Source: GCA-2701705 sp036163455
GTDB taxonomy: Bacteria > Pseudomonadota > Gammaproteobacteria > GCA-002705445 > GCA-002716945
DNA: 64,000 bases
Assembly: GCA_036163455.1 (NCBI GenBank)
Contig: JAYZKL010000018.1
Span: 1-64,000, forward strand
Direction: 5' to 3'
Shown: one piece after another, positions 17,947 to 25,688 of the stretch
How the letters are laid out: every line of letters starts with the position of its first letter
How positions within the stretch are numbered: position 1 is the stretch's first letter
Translations under genes and position numbers: made by a program
The notes under the pieces: generated by a model
The model's database searches: none
Told to the model about the DNA's origin: nothing
The model's input: the letters and a program-made list of their open reading frames with translations, nothing else

Positions 17947-18553
17947 CTTTATTTAAAATATCTTTAATCTTTTCTTTATACTTATTTAAATCTTCCTTGT
18001 TGTTGATATTAATAAATAAATCTTTATTATTTTCAAAGTTAATAGTATTAACCGAACACAATTCAAACCATTTATCAATTTTTCTTTCTCCTGAATCTAA
18101 AAATTTTTCAAGACTACCAAGTAAAGACTTTTTTATGAGACAATATACGGGTTGTAATCGTTCTCCATCAAATGCAACATTAATATCAGAATCATCTTCT
18201 AATAATATCATTTTTTTGAAGTAAGATTCGTTAATAAATGGTCCATCACATGGTAAGGTAATTAGATATTCTGTATGCGATTCTTTTAAACCAGTATACA
18301 TTCCAGCCAATGGTCCAAGATAACCACTCATTGAATCTACGCATACTTTGAAACCAAGGTTATTATAGATATCCAAATTTTTATTAGCATTAACTAAAAC
18401 ATCAGTGCAATAAGTTTGAGATAAAGAACACAAGTGTTGGATTAAATATTTATCTTTAATCTTTATAAGGCCTTTATCAAGACCCTTCATTCTAGAGGAT
18501 TTTCCACCAGCTAAAATTAAGGCAGTTAATTGATTTTTATCTATTTCAATCAT
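17939..18553 (-). CDS. mobA: Molybdenum cofactor guanylyltransferase
   Basis: Transfers GMP to molybdopterin to make the guanine dinucleotide form used by formate dehydrogenases. The 204-residue protein starts with the nucleotidyltransferase motif LILAGGKSSRMKGLDKGL (residues 12-29) and has ITLPCDGPF near 98, both typical of MobA. It is the first gene of the minus-strand carrier-biosynthesis run and overlaps the flavoprotein gene by 8 nt. Its presence implies a bis-MGD enzyme elsewhere in the genome, plausibly the formate dehydrogenase that follows Fhc. Confidence 0.85.
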   Translation of the reverse strand: MIEIDKNQLTALILAGGKSSRMKGLDKGLIKIKDKYLIQHLCSLSQTYCTDVLVNANKNLDIYNNLGFKVCVDSMSGYLGPLAGMYTGLKESHTEYLITLPCDGPFINESYFKKMILLEDDSDINVAFDGERLQPVYCLIKKSLLGSLEKFLDSGERKIDKWFELCSVNTINFENNKDLFININNKEDLNKYKEKIKDILNKDE

Positions 18554-18606
18554 GGCATTAATATAAAATAAAATATAAAATAGTCTATTTAATAGAATAA
18601 CCTAGC

Positions 18607-19572
18607 ATGACAAAGAAACGAATATATTTAGCTCCAATGGTTGGCCGAACAGATCAACATTTTCGTACTTTTGTAAGAATTCTATCAAAAAATATTCATC
18701 TTTATACGGAGATGATTACCTGCGATACATTTCTTCATACTCATAGAAATAGAACCAAGATATGTAATTATGAACATCCGATTACAATACAGCTAGCTGG
18801 ATCAGATCCTAAAAAGTACATAAAATGTTCAAAGATTATTCAAGAAAAAGGCTTTAGTGAGATTAATTTAAATATAGGATGTCCAAGCAATAAAGTTTTA
18901 AAAGGAAAATTTGGAGCATGTTTAATGAATTATCCAGATCAAGTTTCTGAAATTGTAGAAGCCATTAAAGAATCATGCACTTTACCTGTTTCTATAAAGA
19001 CTAGATTAGGACTTGATTATGATGAGAACTTAGATTTATTACATCAGTTTATTTATAAAACATCAAAGGCAGGATGCAGTAGTTATTTTTTACATGCAAG
19101 AAATGCAATCTTAAAAGGAATAAGCCCTAAAAAAAATAGAAATATACCAGCTTTGAGATATGATGATGCTCTAAAGATTAAACAAGAATTTTCTCACCTT
19201 TCTATAATTTTAAATGGAGGAATTAAAACCATGGACGAGATAATTCATTATTCCAATCTCTTTGATGGAGTAATGATTGGTAGAAAGATTTATGATGACC
19301 CTATGTTTCTTGTTAATATAGAAAACAAGATTTTTAACTCTATATCCTTTTATGATAAAAAAACTATTTTAGAGAAATATTTGAGATATTCAGTTAAACA
19401 AATTAACTCTGGTGTAAGCAAGTATTTTTTATTGAAACATTTATTTGGTTTATATTACAAAACAGGTTTTTCAAAGAAATGGAAAAAGTTTTTAAACATG
19501 ATTATCCGTGGTGAAGTTGATATTCTAAAAGTGCCTTTATTTGAGGAGTTGATTTATGAAAAAAAAGTCTAA
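18607..19572 (+). CDS. dusA: tRNA-dihydrouridine synthase A
   Basis: FMN enzyme that reduces uridines in the D-loop of tRNAs. The 321-residue protein opens with YLAPMVGRTDQHFRTF and continues with LYTEMITCDTFLH, the DusA-specific start. The catalytic cysteine is in NLNIGCPSNKV, and ILNGGIKT plus VMIGRKIYDDP bind the flavin phosphate. It is divergent from mobA across a 53-nt AT-rich gap and overlaps the methyltransferase gene downstream by 17 nt. Confidence 0.93.
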   Translation: MTKKRIYLAPMVGRTDQHFRTFVRILSKNIHLYTEMITCDTFLHTHRNRTKICNYEHPITIQLAGSDPKKYIKCSKIIQEKGFSEINLNIGCPSNKVLKGKFGACLMNYPDQVSEIVEAIKESCTLPVSIKTRLGLDYDENLDLLHQFIYKTSKAGCSSYFLHARNAILKGISPKKNRNIPALRYDDALKIKQEFSHLSIILNGGIKTMDEIIHYSNLFDGVMIGRKIYDDPMFLVNIENKIFNSISFYDKKTILEKYLRYSVKQINSGVSKYFLLKHLFGLYYKTGFSKKWKKFLNMIIRGEVDILKVPLFEELIYEKKV

Positions 19573-20365
19573 ATTAAATTCAAAGAATGCTGACATATAT
19601 GATTTATATGAAAGATCGGTCCAATCCGTTGAATTTGAAGTTGAATTTATTGAAAAAATGTTTAAGAAATACAATAGGGGAAAATGTTTTGATATCAGAG
19701 AGGATTTTTGCGCAACGGCAAGCATTTCAGCCACATGGGTAAAAGATAGTAAGAAAAAAAATGCATTTGCAATAGATTTGGATAAAAAAATATTAAATGT
19801 TGCAAAAAGGAGAATAAACAAAAACCTTACTGATGAACAATCTAAAAGATTGCATTTGATTCATGGAAACTCTCTTAATCACAAAACAAAGAAAGTAGAC
19901 TCGGTTGTCGCAATGAATTTTAGCTATTGGGTTTTTAAGAATAGAGATGATTTAAAAAAATATTTTTCTAATGCGCTTAAACACCTAAAAAAAGATGGAA
20001 TTCTTTTAATAGATGCTTTTGGAGGATATGAGGCTCATCAGGAGCTAGAGGAAAGTACTAAACATAATGGCTTTACGTATGTATGGGATCAAAGTAAATT
20101 TAACCCAATCACCAATGAAATAACTTGCTATATTCATTTTGAATTTCCCAATGGTTCCAAAATTAAAAAAGCATTTAAGTATGATTGGAGGCTTTGGTCG
20201 CTTCCTGAAATTACTGAATGTTTAAAGGCCGTTGGTTTCAAATCAGTTGATATTTATATGCAAGGCTGGGATGAGAAAAATGACTGTGAATCAGAAAAAT
20301 TTTATCGTATGAAGAAATGTGATCCAGATCCTGGCTGGATTGCATATATTGTGGCTTTAAAGTAA
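19556..20365 (+). CDS. Class I SAM-dependent methyltransferase, substrate unknown
   Basis: A 269-residue protein with a Rossmann-type methyltransferase core. The first motif is degenerate (FDIREDFCATASIS near residue 45), followed by AFAIDLDKKIL as motif II, and SVVAMNFSYWVF with GILLIDAFGG as later strands. The C-terminal part is rich in aromatic residues and ends DPGWIAYIVALK. I do not recognise the substrate. It is coupled to dusA by a 17-nt overlap, which hints at a tRNA link but does not prove it. The gene is followed by rnpB. Confidence 0.75.
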   Translation: MKKKSKLNSKNADIYDLYERSVQSVEFEVEFIEKMFKKYNRGKCFDIREDFCATASISATWVKDSKKKNAFAIDLDKKILNVAKRRINKNLTDEQSKRLHLIHGNSLNHKTKKVDSVVAMNFSYWVFKNRDDLKKYFSNALKHLKKDGILLIDAFGGYEAHQELEESTKHNGFTYVWDQSKFNPITNEITCYIHFEFPNGSKIKKAFKYDWRLWSLPEITECLKAVGFKSVDIYMQGWDEKNDCESEKFYRMKKCDPDPGWIAYIVALK

Positions 20366-20410
20366 AGAGAGAAGTATTCAAATATTTACTTTTTTTCTAT
20401 ATAATCAAGG

Positions 20411-20741
20411 CGAGAGTCAGCAATGCAGTTGCTGCAAATTGCAGAGGAAAGTCCGGGCTCCATAGGCAAGAACGCCAGGTAACACCTGGGAAACGTGAGT
20501 TTACGGAAAGTGCTACAGAAAATAACCGCCAGTATTTGGTAAGGGTGAAAAGGTGAGGTAAGAGCTCACCACGTATATGGTAACTAATACGGTTAGAGCA
20601 AACCCCGTTCGGAGCAAGGCAAATTTATAGCGTATGTCAGCCTAAGACTTGCTATGTGGTATGCTGCTTGAGGTTTTTGGTGACAAAAATCCTAGATTAA
20701 TGACTGCACAAGACAGAACCCGGCTTATTTGCTGGCTCTCA
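20411..20741 (+). ncRNA. rnpB: RNase P RNA, bacterial class A
   Basis: Catalytic RNA that matures the 5' ends of tRNAs. The 5' P4 strand GAGGAAAGTCCGGGCTCC at 20443-20460 and the 3' conserved ACAGAACCCGGCTTAT at 20714-20729 are both present. Also visible are GCCAGGTAACACCTGG, GGTAAGGGTGAAA and GTAAGAGCTCACC. Helix P1 forms between GAGAGTCAGCAA (20412-20423) and TTGCTGGCTCTC (20729-20740), which sets the ends. At about 330 nt it is slightly shorter than the E. coli RNA. Confidence 0.95.
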
Positions 20742-20857
20742 GCCTATATTCTCATATAAAATTCACTATAAACTGATAAGTTATTGTTTATAAACATATT
20801 AATCAAATATACTAAAAAACCCACTATATATAACCACAAAACTGCTTGTATTGATCC

Positions 20858-20886
20858 TTGCATATGTTAAAAAAAACACATATAGT
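20858..20886 (+). promoter_or_regulatory. Candidate promoter of the division/cell-wall cluster
   Basis: TTGCAT at 20858-20863 and TATAGT at 20881-20886 are separated by exactly 17 nt, and they lie 39 nt before the mraZ start. Transcription would begin near 20893, giving a leader of about 30 nt with a GGAG ribosome site. The 150-nt gap from rnpB contains no gene that I can see. The dense overlaps downstream mean this may drive much of the cluster up to the ftsZ terminator. Confidence 0.5.
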
Positions 20887-20924
20887 GTTGATAAATGGTG
20901 TTTTTTGTTAAATTGTGGAGAATA

Positions 20925-21386
20925 ATGGTAGATATGTTTAGAGGCATACATAATATAAATCTTGACGGTAAAGGTAGATTAGCTATACCAACTAAGTATA
21001 GAGCTGCTATTAATGACCAATCTTCTGGAAACATGATAATTACTGTCGATCCAGGGGAAAAATGCCTTCTACTTTATCCATTGTCTTCTTGGAATGATAT
21101 AGAGAAGCAAATCAACGACTTACCTGCTTTTCAGAAAAATTCACGTAGAGTACAAAGGCTGTTAGTTGGCCATGCCGAGGATATTCAAATGGATAAGGCT
21201 GGAAGAATATTAATATCTCAACCTTTGAGATCTATAGCAGAACTAAGCAAAAAAATAACAATGATTGGGCAAGGAAAAAAATTTGAGATTTGGGGAAATA
21301 ATATTTGGGAAAATAAAATATCAAAATGGAGAACTGAAGAAACTGATGAATCTGAAGAATCTGTTTTGGGAGGCATTAGAATCTAA
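20925..21386 (+). CDS. mraZ: Transcriptional regulator MraZ
   Basis: AbrB-like DNA-binding protein that opens the dcw cluster and represses it in E. coli. I start it at the ATG at 20925 (MVDMFRGIHNINLDGKGR), because GGAG at 20917-20920 precedes it and the conserved MFRG follows. The in-frame ATG at 20895 would add ten residues unlike the family. The product is 153 residues with two MraZ repeats (GKGRLAIPTKYR near 15 and DKAGRILISQPLR near 90). Its stop overlaps the next ATG as TAATG. Confidence 0.93.
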   Translation: MVDMFRGIHNINLDGKGRLAIPTKYRAAINDQSSGNMIITVDPGEKCLLLYPLSSWNDIEKQINDLPAFQKNSRRVQRLLVGHAEDIQMDKAGRILISQPLRSIAELSKKITMIGQGKKFEIWGNNIWENKISKWRTEETDESEESVLGGIRI

Positions 21387-21583
21387 TGGATATTACGAGA
21401 TGTTTTAGAACATTAGGTATAAGTGGACATGAAGATTTAAGTGCAATCAAAAAGGCATTTCTCAAAGTTGCTTTAAAATATCACCCCGATAAAACAAAAA
21501 ATGATATCAATTTACTTCAAAGGTTTATAGAAGCACGTAACGCATATGACAGTATTGTCAAATTTAAAAAGGCGATTAAATGA
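21386..21583 (+). CDS. J-domain-only protein
   Basis: A 65-residue protein consisting of a single J domain and nothing else: helix II (IKKAFLKVALKY), the HPD motif at residues 33-35, and helix III (RFIEARNAYDSIV). The HPD motif is needed to stimulate Hsp70 ATPase, so it could recruit DnaK, but it lacks the G/F, zinc and client-binding regions of DnaJ. It is inserted between mraZ and rsmH, overlapping both by 1 and 4 nt, which is not the usual dcw layout. Its client is unknown; co-expression suggests a division or wall protein. Confidence 0.8.
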   Translation: MDITRCFRTLGISGHEDLSAIKKAFLKVALKYHPDKTKNDINLLQRFIEARNAYDSIVKFKKAIK

Positions 21584-22527
21584 ATGATTTAGCTAAACAT
21601 ATACCAGTTATGCAAAATGAGGCACTAAATGCTCTAAACATACAAGAAGCTGGCATTTATGTTGATGCTACTTTTGGTTTTGGTGGACACTCACAAGCCA
21701 TATTAAATAAATTAAGTACAAGAGGAAGGCTTTATGCAATAGACAAAGATCCATCAACAATAAAAACCAATCAAACAGAATTTTTAGAAGATACAAGGTT
21801 TACCCTGAAACATGGATGTTTCTCCTCTCTAGAATCCCTTTCAAAAGAGTGGGGAATCTATGGTTCAGTAAACGGTATATTATTTGACCTTGGTGTTTCA
21901 ACTGAACATTTAGAAAACCCTAAAAGAGGATTCAGTTTTTTGAGGAAAGGGCCAATTGATATGCGGTTTGATCAGAGTTCAGGTGATTCTGCTAGTGATT
22001 GGCTTGCTACCGCAAGCGAAAGTACGTTAGCTACAATAATCAAAAAATATGGTGACGAACGTTATGCTAAAAGAATAGCAAAAGGTATTGTTAAGCAGAG
22101 GGTGACAGAAAAAATTAGTACTACTGCAGATTTAGTAAATATAATTAATAAATCTATACCAAAAAATGAAACAAAAAAACATAATGCAACACGTACATTC
22201 CAAGCGATAAGAATACACATAAATCAAGAACTAGAAGTGCTTAGAAGGGCACTGGAAAAAACATATAATATTTTAGCTCCAAAAGGAAGATTAGTATTAA
22301 TAACTTATCACTCGTTAGAAGAACGCTTAATAAAAGATTTTATAACTCATACAGATAAAAGTTTATCGGCGCCAAGAGACCTTCCTTTAAGTGAAAAGTT
22401 CCTGACAAAAATGTATAAAATAATAGCCAAGCCAATTAAACCAACATATGAAGAAATTAAAATTAATAAGAAATCTAGGTCAGCAAAATTAAATATTCTG
22501 GAGAAGTATAATGAGAATCATAGTTAA
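21580..22527 (+). CDS. rsmH: 16S rRNA m4C1402 methyltransferase
   Basis: Methylates N4 of C1402 in 16S rRNA. The 315-residue protein is standard RsmH (MraW): HIPVMQNEALNAL at the start, VDATFGFGGHSQAIL as the SAM-binding motif near residue 28, GILFDLGVSTEHLE near 103, RGFSFLRKGPIDMRFD near 120, and LITYHSLEERLIKDF near 243. The gene overlaps the J-domain gene as ATGA and ftsL by 17 nt. Confidence 0.96.
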   Translation: MNDLAKHIPVMQNEALNALNIQEAGIYVDATFGFGGHSQAILNKLSTRGRLYAIDKDPSTIKTNQTEFLEDTRFTLKHGCFSSLESLSKEWGIYGSVNGILFDLGVSTEHLENPKRGFSFLRKGPIDMRFDQSSGDSASDWLATASESTLATIIKKYGDERYAKRIAKGIVKQRVTEKISTTADLVNIINKSIPKNETKKHNATRTFQAIRIHINQELEVLRRALEKTYNILAPKGRLVLITYHSLEERLIKDFITHTDKSLSAPRDLPLSEKFLTKMYKIIAKPIKPTYEEIKINKKSRSAKLNILEKYNENHS

Positions 22528-22780
22528 TATAACTATCTTATTTGTTATAGCTTTTTCATCTTTCTTAGTTATATATGTTAAGCATCAAAATAGAATTATG
22601 AATATACAAATTGAGAGCGTAGAAAAGCAATTATCAATAAAAATTAATCAATATAAAGAATTGCTAAATGTTAAAACCACTCTATTGGAAAAAGAATTAA
22701 TGAAAGAAGGTTTCAAAAAGAGTTTGGGTATGGATATACCTTCAAAGAATAGAATTATTTATTTAGATTTAGCTGAGTAG
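22511..22780 (+). CDS. ftsL: Cell division protein FtsL
   Basis: Small bitopic division protein that pairs with FtsB and FtsQ to activate FtsWI. The 89 residues comprise a membrane segment at about 4-23, then a coiled-coil-like stretch (IESVEKQLSIKINQYKELL), as in FtsL. Sequence conservation is low in this family, so position between rsmH and the following division genes carries much of the call. Length is a little short of the E. coli protein (121). Confidence 0.85.
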   Translation: MRIIVNITILFVIAFSSFLVIYVKHQNRIMNIQIESVEKQLSIKINQYKELLNVKTTLLEKELMKEGFKKSLGMDIPSKNRIIYLDLAE

Positions 22781-22796
22781 GCTGGAGGTTAGTAAT

Positions 22797-23945
22797 ATGT
22801 TTGAGTTAATTGAAAATTATAGCCAGAATGCAGTGATTAAAGTCATTGGCGTTGGTGGCGGTGGCGGAAATGCTGTTCAATCAATGTTAGAGTCGAAGAT
22901 TCATGGTGCTGAATTTATAGTAGCCAATACAGACGCTCAAGCATTGAATGACATAAAAGGAGCCACGACAGTACAATTAGGATCTGAAATTACAAAGGGA
23001 CTTGGAGCAGGTGCTGATCCAGAAATAGGCAAACAAGCCGCAGAAGAAGATAGAGACAAAATACAAGATGCTATTCAAGGAGCTGATATGTTATTTATTG
23101 CTGCTGGGATGGGAGGTGGTACTGGAACAGGTGCTGCGCCTGTTATAGCACAATGCGCACATGACATGGGCATCCTTACCGTTGCAGTAGTGACAAAACC
23201 ATTTGAATGGGAAGGAGTTGAAAGAAGACAACATGCTGATGATGGCATAGCAAAACTAGAGGATTGGGTTGATTCTCTAATTATTCTTCCAAATTCTAAA
23301 CTAGAAGAAGTATTTGGAACTGATGCACCAATTTTTGATGCATTCGGCCAAGCAAATGATGCTCTTCGAGGTGCAGTTAAAGGGATTGCTGAAATAATAA
23401 CCATCAGAGGCTTAATTAATGTTGATTTTGCAGATGTTAAAACTGTAATGTCAGGTAAAGGTAAAGCCATGATGGGCTCAGGTGTAGCAAGAGGCGAAGG
23501 TCGTTCAGAAGAAGCAGTGAAATTGGCTCTTAGTAGTCCATTACTAGAGAATATTGATCTACATGGAGCTAGTGGAGTGCTTGTTAATATAACTGCAGGT
23601 TCAGACTTATCTGTAAGTGAATATAATAGTATTGGAAACACTATTAAAGATATCGCGGCAGATGATGCGACAATCATTACAGGTTGTATTAAAGAAGAAG
23701 ACGCAAGTGGTGAACTTAGAGTTACTATCATCGCGACTGGTTTTGATGAAAGTAAAGCATCTGATGAATCTGCTTTAGCTTCAACAACAGAAGAGAAACA
23801 ATTAGAAAATCAGGTGATGCCATTAAGACCGGCTCAAGGAACTATGTTTGAAGATAAATCACCACAACTTTCAGATGAAAATTCTGAAAGTAAAGATGGA
23901 GATGATTTAGACATTCCTGCTTTTTTAAGGCAACAAGCTGATTAG
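22797..23945 (+). CDS. ftsZ: Cell division protein FtsZ, in an unusual position
   Basis: Tubulin-like GTPase that forms the Z ring. The 382-residue protein has the GGGTGTG tubulin signature at 106-112, the T7 loop NVDFAD at 208-213, and the C-terminal tail DIPAFLRQQAD that binds FtsA and ZipA. A good ribosome site (GGAGG) precedes the ATG. In most Gammaproteobacteria ftsZ follows ftsA; here it sits between ftsL and ftsI, and no second copy or remnant is seen after ftsA. It is less AT-rich than its neighbours, as expected for high expression. A strong terminator begins about 30 nt after the TAG stop. Confidence 0.98.
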   Translation: MFELIENYSQNAVIKVIGVGGGGGNAVQSMLESKIHGAEFIVANTDAQALNDIKGATTVQLGSEITKGLGAGADPEIGKQAAEEDRDKIQDAIQGADMLFIAAGMGGGTGTGAAPVIAQCAHDMGILTVAVVTKPFEWEGVERRQHADDGIAKLEDWVDSLIILPNSKLEEVFGTDAPIFDAFGQANDALRGAVKGIAEIITIRGLINVDFADVKTVMSGKGKAMMGSGVARGEGRSEEAVKLALSSPLLENIDLHGASGVLVNITAGSDLSVSEYNSIGNTIKDIAADDATIITGCIKEEDASGELRVTIIATGFDESKASDESALASTTEEKQLENQVMPLRPAQGTMFEDKSPQLSDENSESKDGDDLDIPAFLRQQAD

Positions 23946-23951
23946 AAAATC

Positions 23952-25688
23952 ATAGACAACAGCAGACAAAGCGCATGGCGGCAATATTTCATTTACCTTA
24001 TTGCCGCCGTTTTTTTTGTATTTATAATTACAAGAGTAATATTACTTCAAGTTTTTGATACTGACTGTTTTATTTTAAATAAAGATAAATGTAAAAATAA
24101 TCTGAGCTCAGTTGCTGATAAGCGCCAAATTGTTGAAAGAGTAATTGATACAAGTCGTGGAACAATATTTGATAGAAATAAAGAAATTCTAGCAATGAGT
24201 TTACCAAGAAATACATTATGCATAAACCCATATATGTTACATAAATTATCTAAAAAAGAGATAAATAGATATAAACAATTTCTAGAGTTGATTAAAACAG
24301 ATAATAATAAATTTATAAAATTAATCAATAAATATAAACAGAGAAAAGAATTTTATCTTAAAAGAAAAATAAATGATGAGTTAGCTTCAAAAATTAGTAA
24401 ATTAGATTTACCTTTTGTATATTTTATAAAAGAATATCATCGTGTATATCTTGGTGGTGAGGCTTTTTCAAACATAATAGGTTTCACTAATATCGATGAT
24501 ATTGGTCAAGAGGGAATAGAATTATCAAAAAATGAATTACTCATTTCAAAAAAAGGCTTAAAAAAGATAAAAAAAGATAATTTAGGCAGATCAATACAAA
24601 CTCTTGAAATTGTTAAACAACCAATATCAGGAAAAGATATTTTCTTATCTTTGGATAAAAATATCCAGATAATTGGATATAATATTTTAAAAAAATATGT
24701 TGAAAGATTCTCTGCAGATAGCGCATCCTTAATTCTTGTCAAAAATCAAACTGGAGAAATTATTTCTATGGTAAATTATCCATCATTTAATCCTGAATCT
24801 CGAAATCAAATGAAGGGTATTAACATAAAAAATAGAGTAGCTACAGAAGTTTTTGAGCCTGGGTCGACAATAAAACCTTTTATAATTCTTTCTGCTTTAA
24901 ATACAAATACCATTGGTCTAGATGATTTTGTAGATACTACTCCAGGTATAATCAAAATTGGTGATAAGAAAATTAAGGATCCACGTAATTATGGGAGACT
25001 CACACTATCACAAATTATTGAAAAATCTAGTAATGTAGGAGCTGTTTTAGTATCCAGGAGTTTAAATAAAAAAGATTTATGGAACACTCTAACATCTTTG
25101 CAGTTTGGACAGAATTTATATACGGGTTTTTCTGGAGAGCAATTTGGTGAACTTAATCATCATTCTCAATGGAAATCAGTCAATCAAGAAACTATGGCGT
25201 ATGGTTATGGAATTTCTACAACTCTTCTTCATTTATCAAGCGCATACTCTATTCTTGCAAATCATGGAAAGTCTATACAACTAACCTATCAGAAAGTTGA
25301 AAATGATGATGAAATCTATCAGGAAGATGTTATTGATCCAATATTATCAAAAGAGATATTAAAAATGATGATGCAAGTAGTTAAGAAAGGAACAGGTACC
25401 AAAGCATCCTTAGATAAGTATACGGTTGCTGGCAAGACAGGAACAGTTCAAATCTTAAAGGAACAAGGCTATACATCAGAAGAGCACAACACATTATTTA
25501 TAGGAGTAGTGCCAGCTACTAATCCACAGTATGTTGCTGCTATAATAGTCAGGAAGCCTGACCCAGGAAAAGGTAAGGCATCTGGTGGAAAAAATGCTGC
25601 TCCAATTTTTAAAGAATTTATGAGTCAATCACTAAATCTTTTGAAGGTGTACCCAGATAAAAAAATAGTGAAAAATGAAAGAAAATAA
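23952..25688 (+). CDS. ftsI: Peptidoglycan D,D-transpeptidase FtsI (PBP3), non-canonical start
   Basis: Septal class B penicillin-binding protein. The family motifs are all present: SRGTIFDRNKEILA at the base of the N-terminal domain, the SxxK motif in EPGSTIKPF, SSN, and AGKTGTVQ. The reading frame extends upstream through a clear membrane anchor (FIYLIAAVFFVFII, then RVILLQVFD) preceded by AWR, as in E. coli FtsI. No ATG, GTG or TTG exists between the ftsZ stop at 23945 and this anchor. The nearest initiators are ATC at 23949 and ATA at 23952; I set the start at the latter with low certainty. From there the product is 578 residues, matching the family. The first ATG, at 24195, would remove the anchor. 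Confidence 0.9.
   Translation: MDNSRQSAWRQYFIYLIAAVFFVFIITRVILLQVFDTDCFILNKDKCKNNLSSVADKRQIVERVIDTSRGTIFDRNKEILAMSLPRNTLCINPYMLHKLSKKEINRYKQFLELIKTDNNKFIKLINKYKQRKEFYLKRKINDELASKISKLDLPFVYFIKEYHRVYLGGEAFSNIIGFTNIDDIGQEGIELSKNELLISKKGLKKIKKDNLGRSIQTLEIVKQPISGKDIFLSLDKNIQIIGYNILKKYVERFSADSASLILVKNQTGEIISMVNYPSFNPESRNQMKGINIKNRVATEVFEPGSTIKPFIILSALNTNTIGLDDFVDTTPGIIKIGDKKIKDPRNYGRLTLSQIIEKSSNVGAVLVSRSLNKKDLWNTLTSLQFGQNLYTGFSGEQFGELNHHSQWKSVNQETMAYGYGISTTLLHLSSAYSILANHGKSIQLTYQKVENDDEIYQEDVIDPILSKEILKMMMQVVKKGTGTKASLDKYTVAGKTGTVQILKEQGYTSEEHNTLFIGVVPATNPQYVAAIIVRKPDPGKGKASGGKNAAPIFKEFMSQSLNLLKVYPDKKIVKNERK
23977..24017 (+). terminator. Intrinsic terminator after ftsZ, overlapping the start of ftsI
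   Basis: GGCGGCAATA at 23977-23986 pairs perfectly with TATTGCCGCC at 23999-24008 across a 12-nt loop. One G and then eight T residues (24010-24017) follow. A 10-bp stem with six G-C pairs is exceptional in such AT-rich DNA. It should release much of the transcript after ftsZ, separating abundant FtsZ from the low-copy FtsI and wall enzymes. The same bases encode the membrane anchor of FtsI. Confidence 0.87.

Noticed and set aside
20767..20792. TATAAAC/GTTTATA inverted repeat after rnpB as its terminator.
   Set aside because: The stem is weak and there is no U-tract, so I could not support it as an intrinsic terminator.
20881..20920. Possible MraZ-binding repeats (GTG-containing motifs) before mraZ.
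   Set aside because: The repeats do not match TGGGN and their spacings of 13 and 17 nt differ from the regular spacing of known MraZ boxes.
23075..23731. A 218-codon open frame on the minus strand inside ftsZ.
   Set aside because: It is a shadow of the ftsZ coding pattern: rich in Ser, Pro and Ala, with no domain, ribosome site or homology I can see.
22797..25688. A single FtsZ-FtsI fusion made by reading through the TAG at 23943, since both genes are in the same frame.
   Set aside because: FtsZ ends with its normal conserved tail right before the stop, and a fusion would tether FtsZ to the membrane at one-to-one levels with FtsI. The terminator also argues against it. A rare start codon or a base error is simpler.
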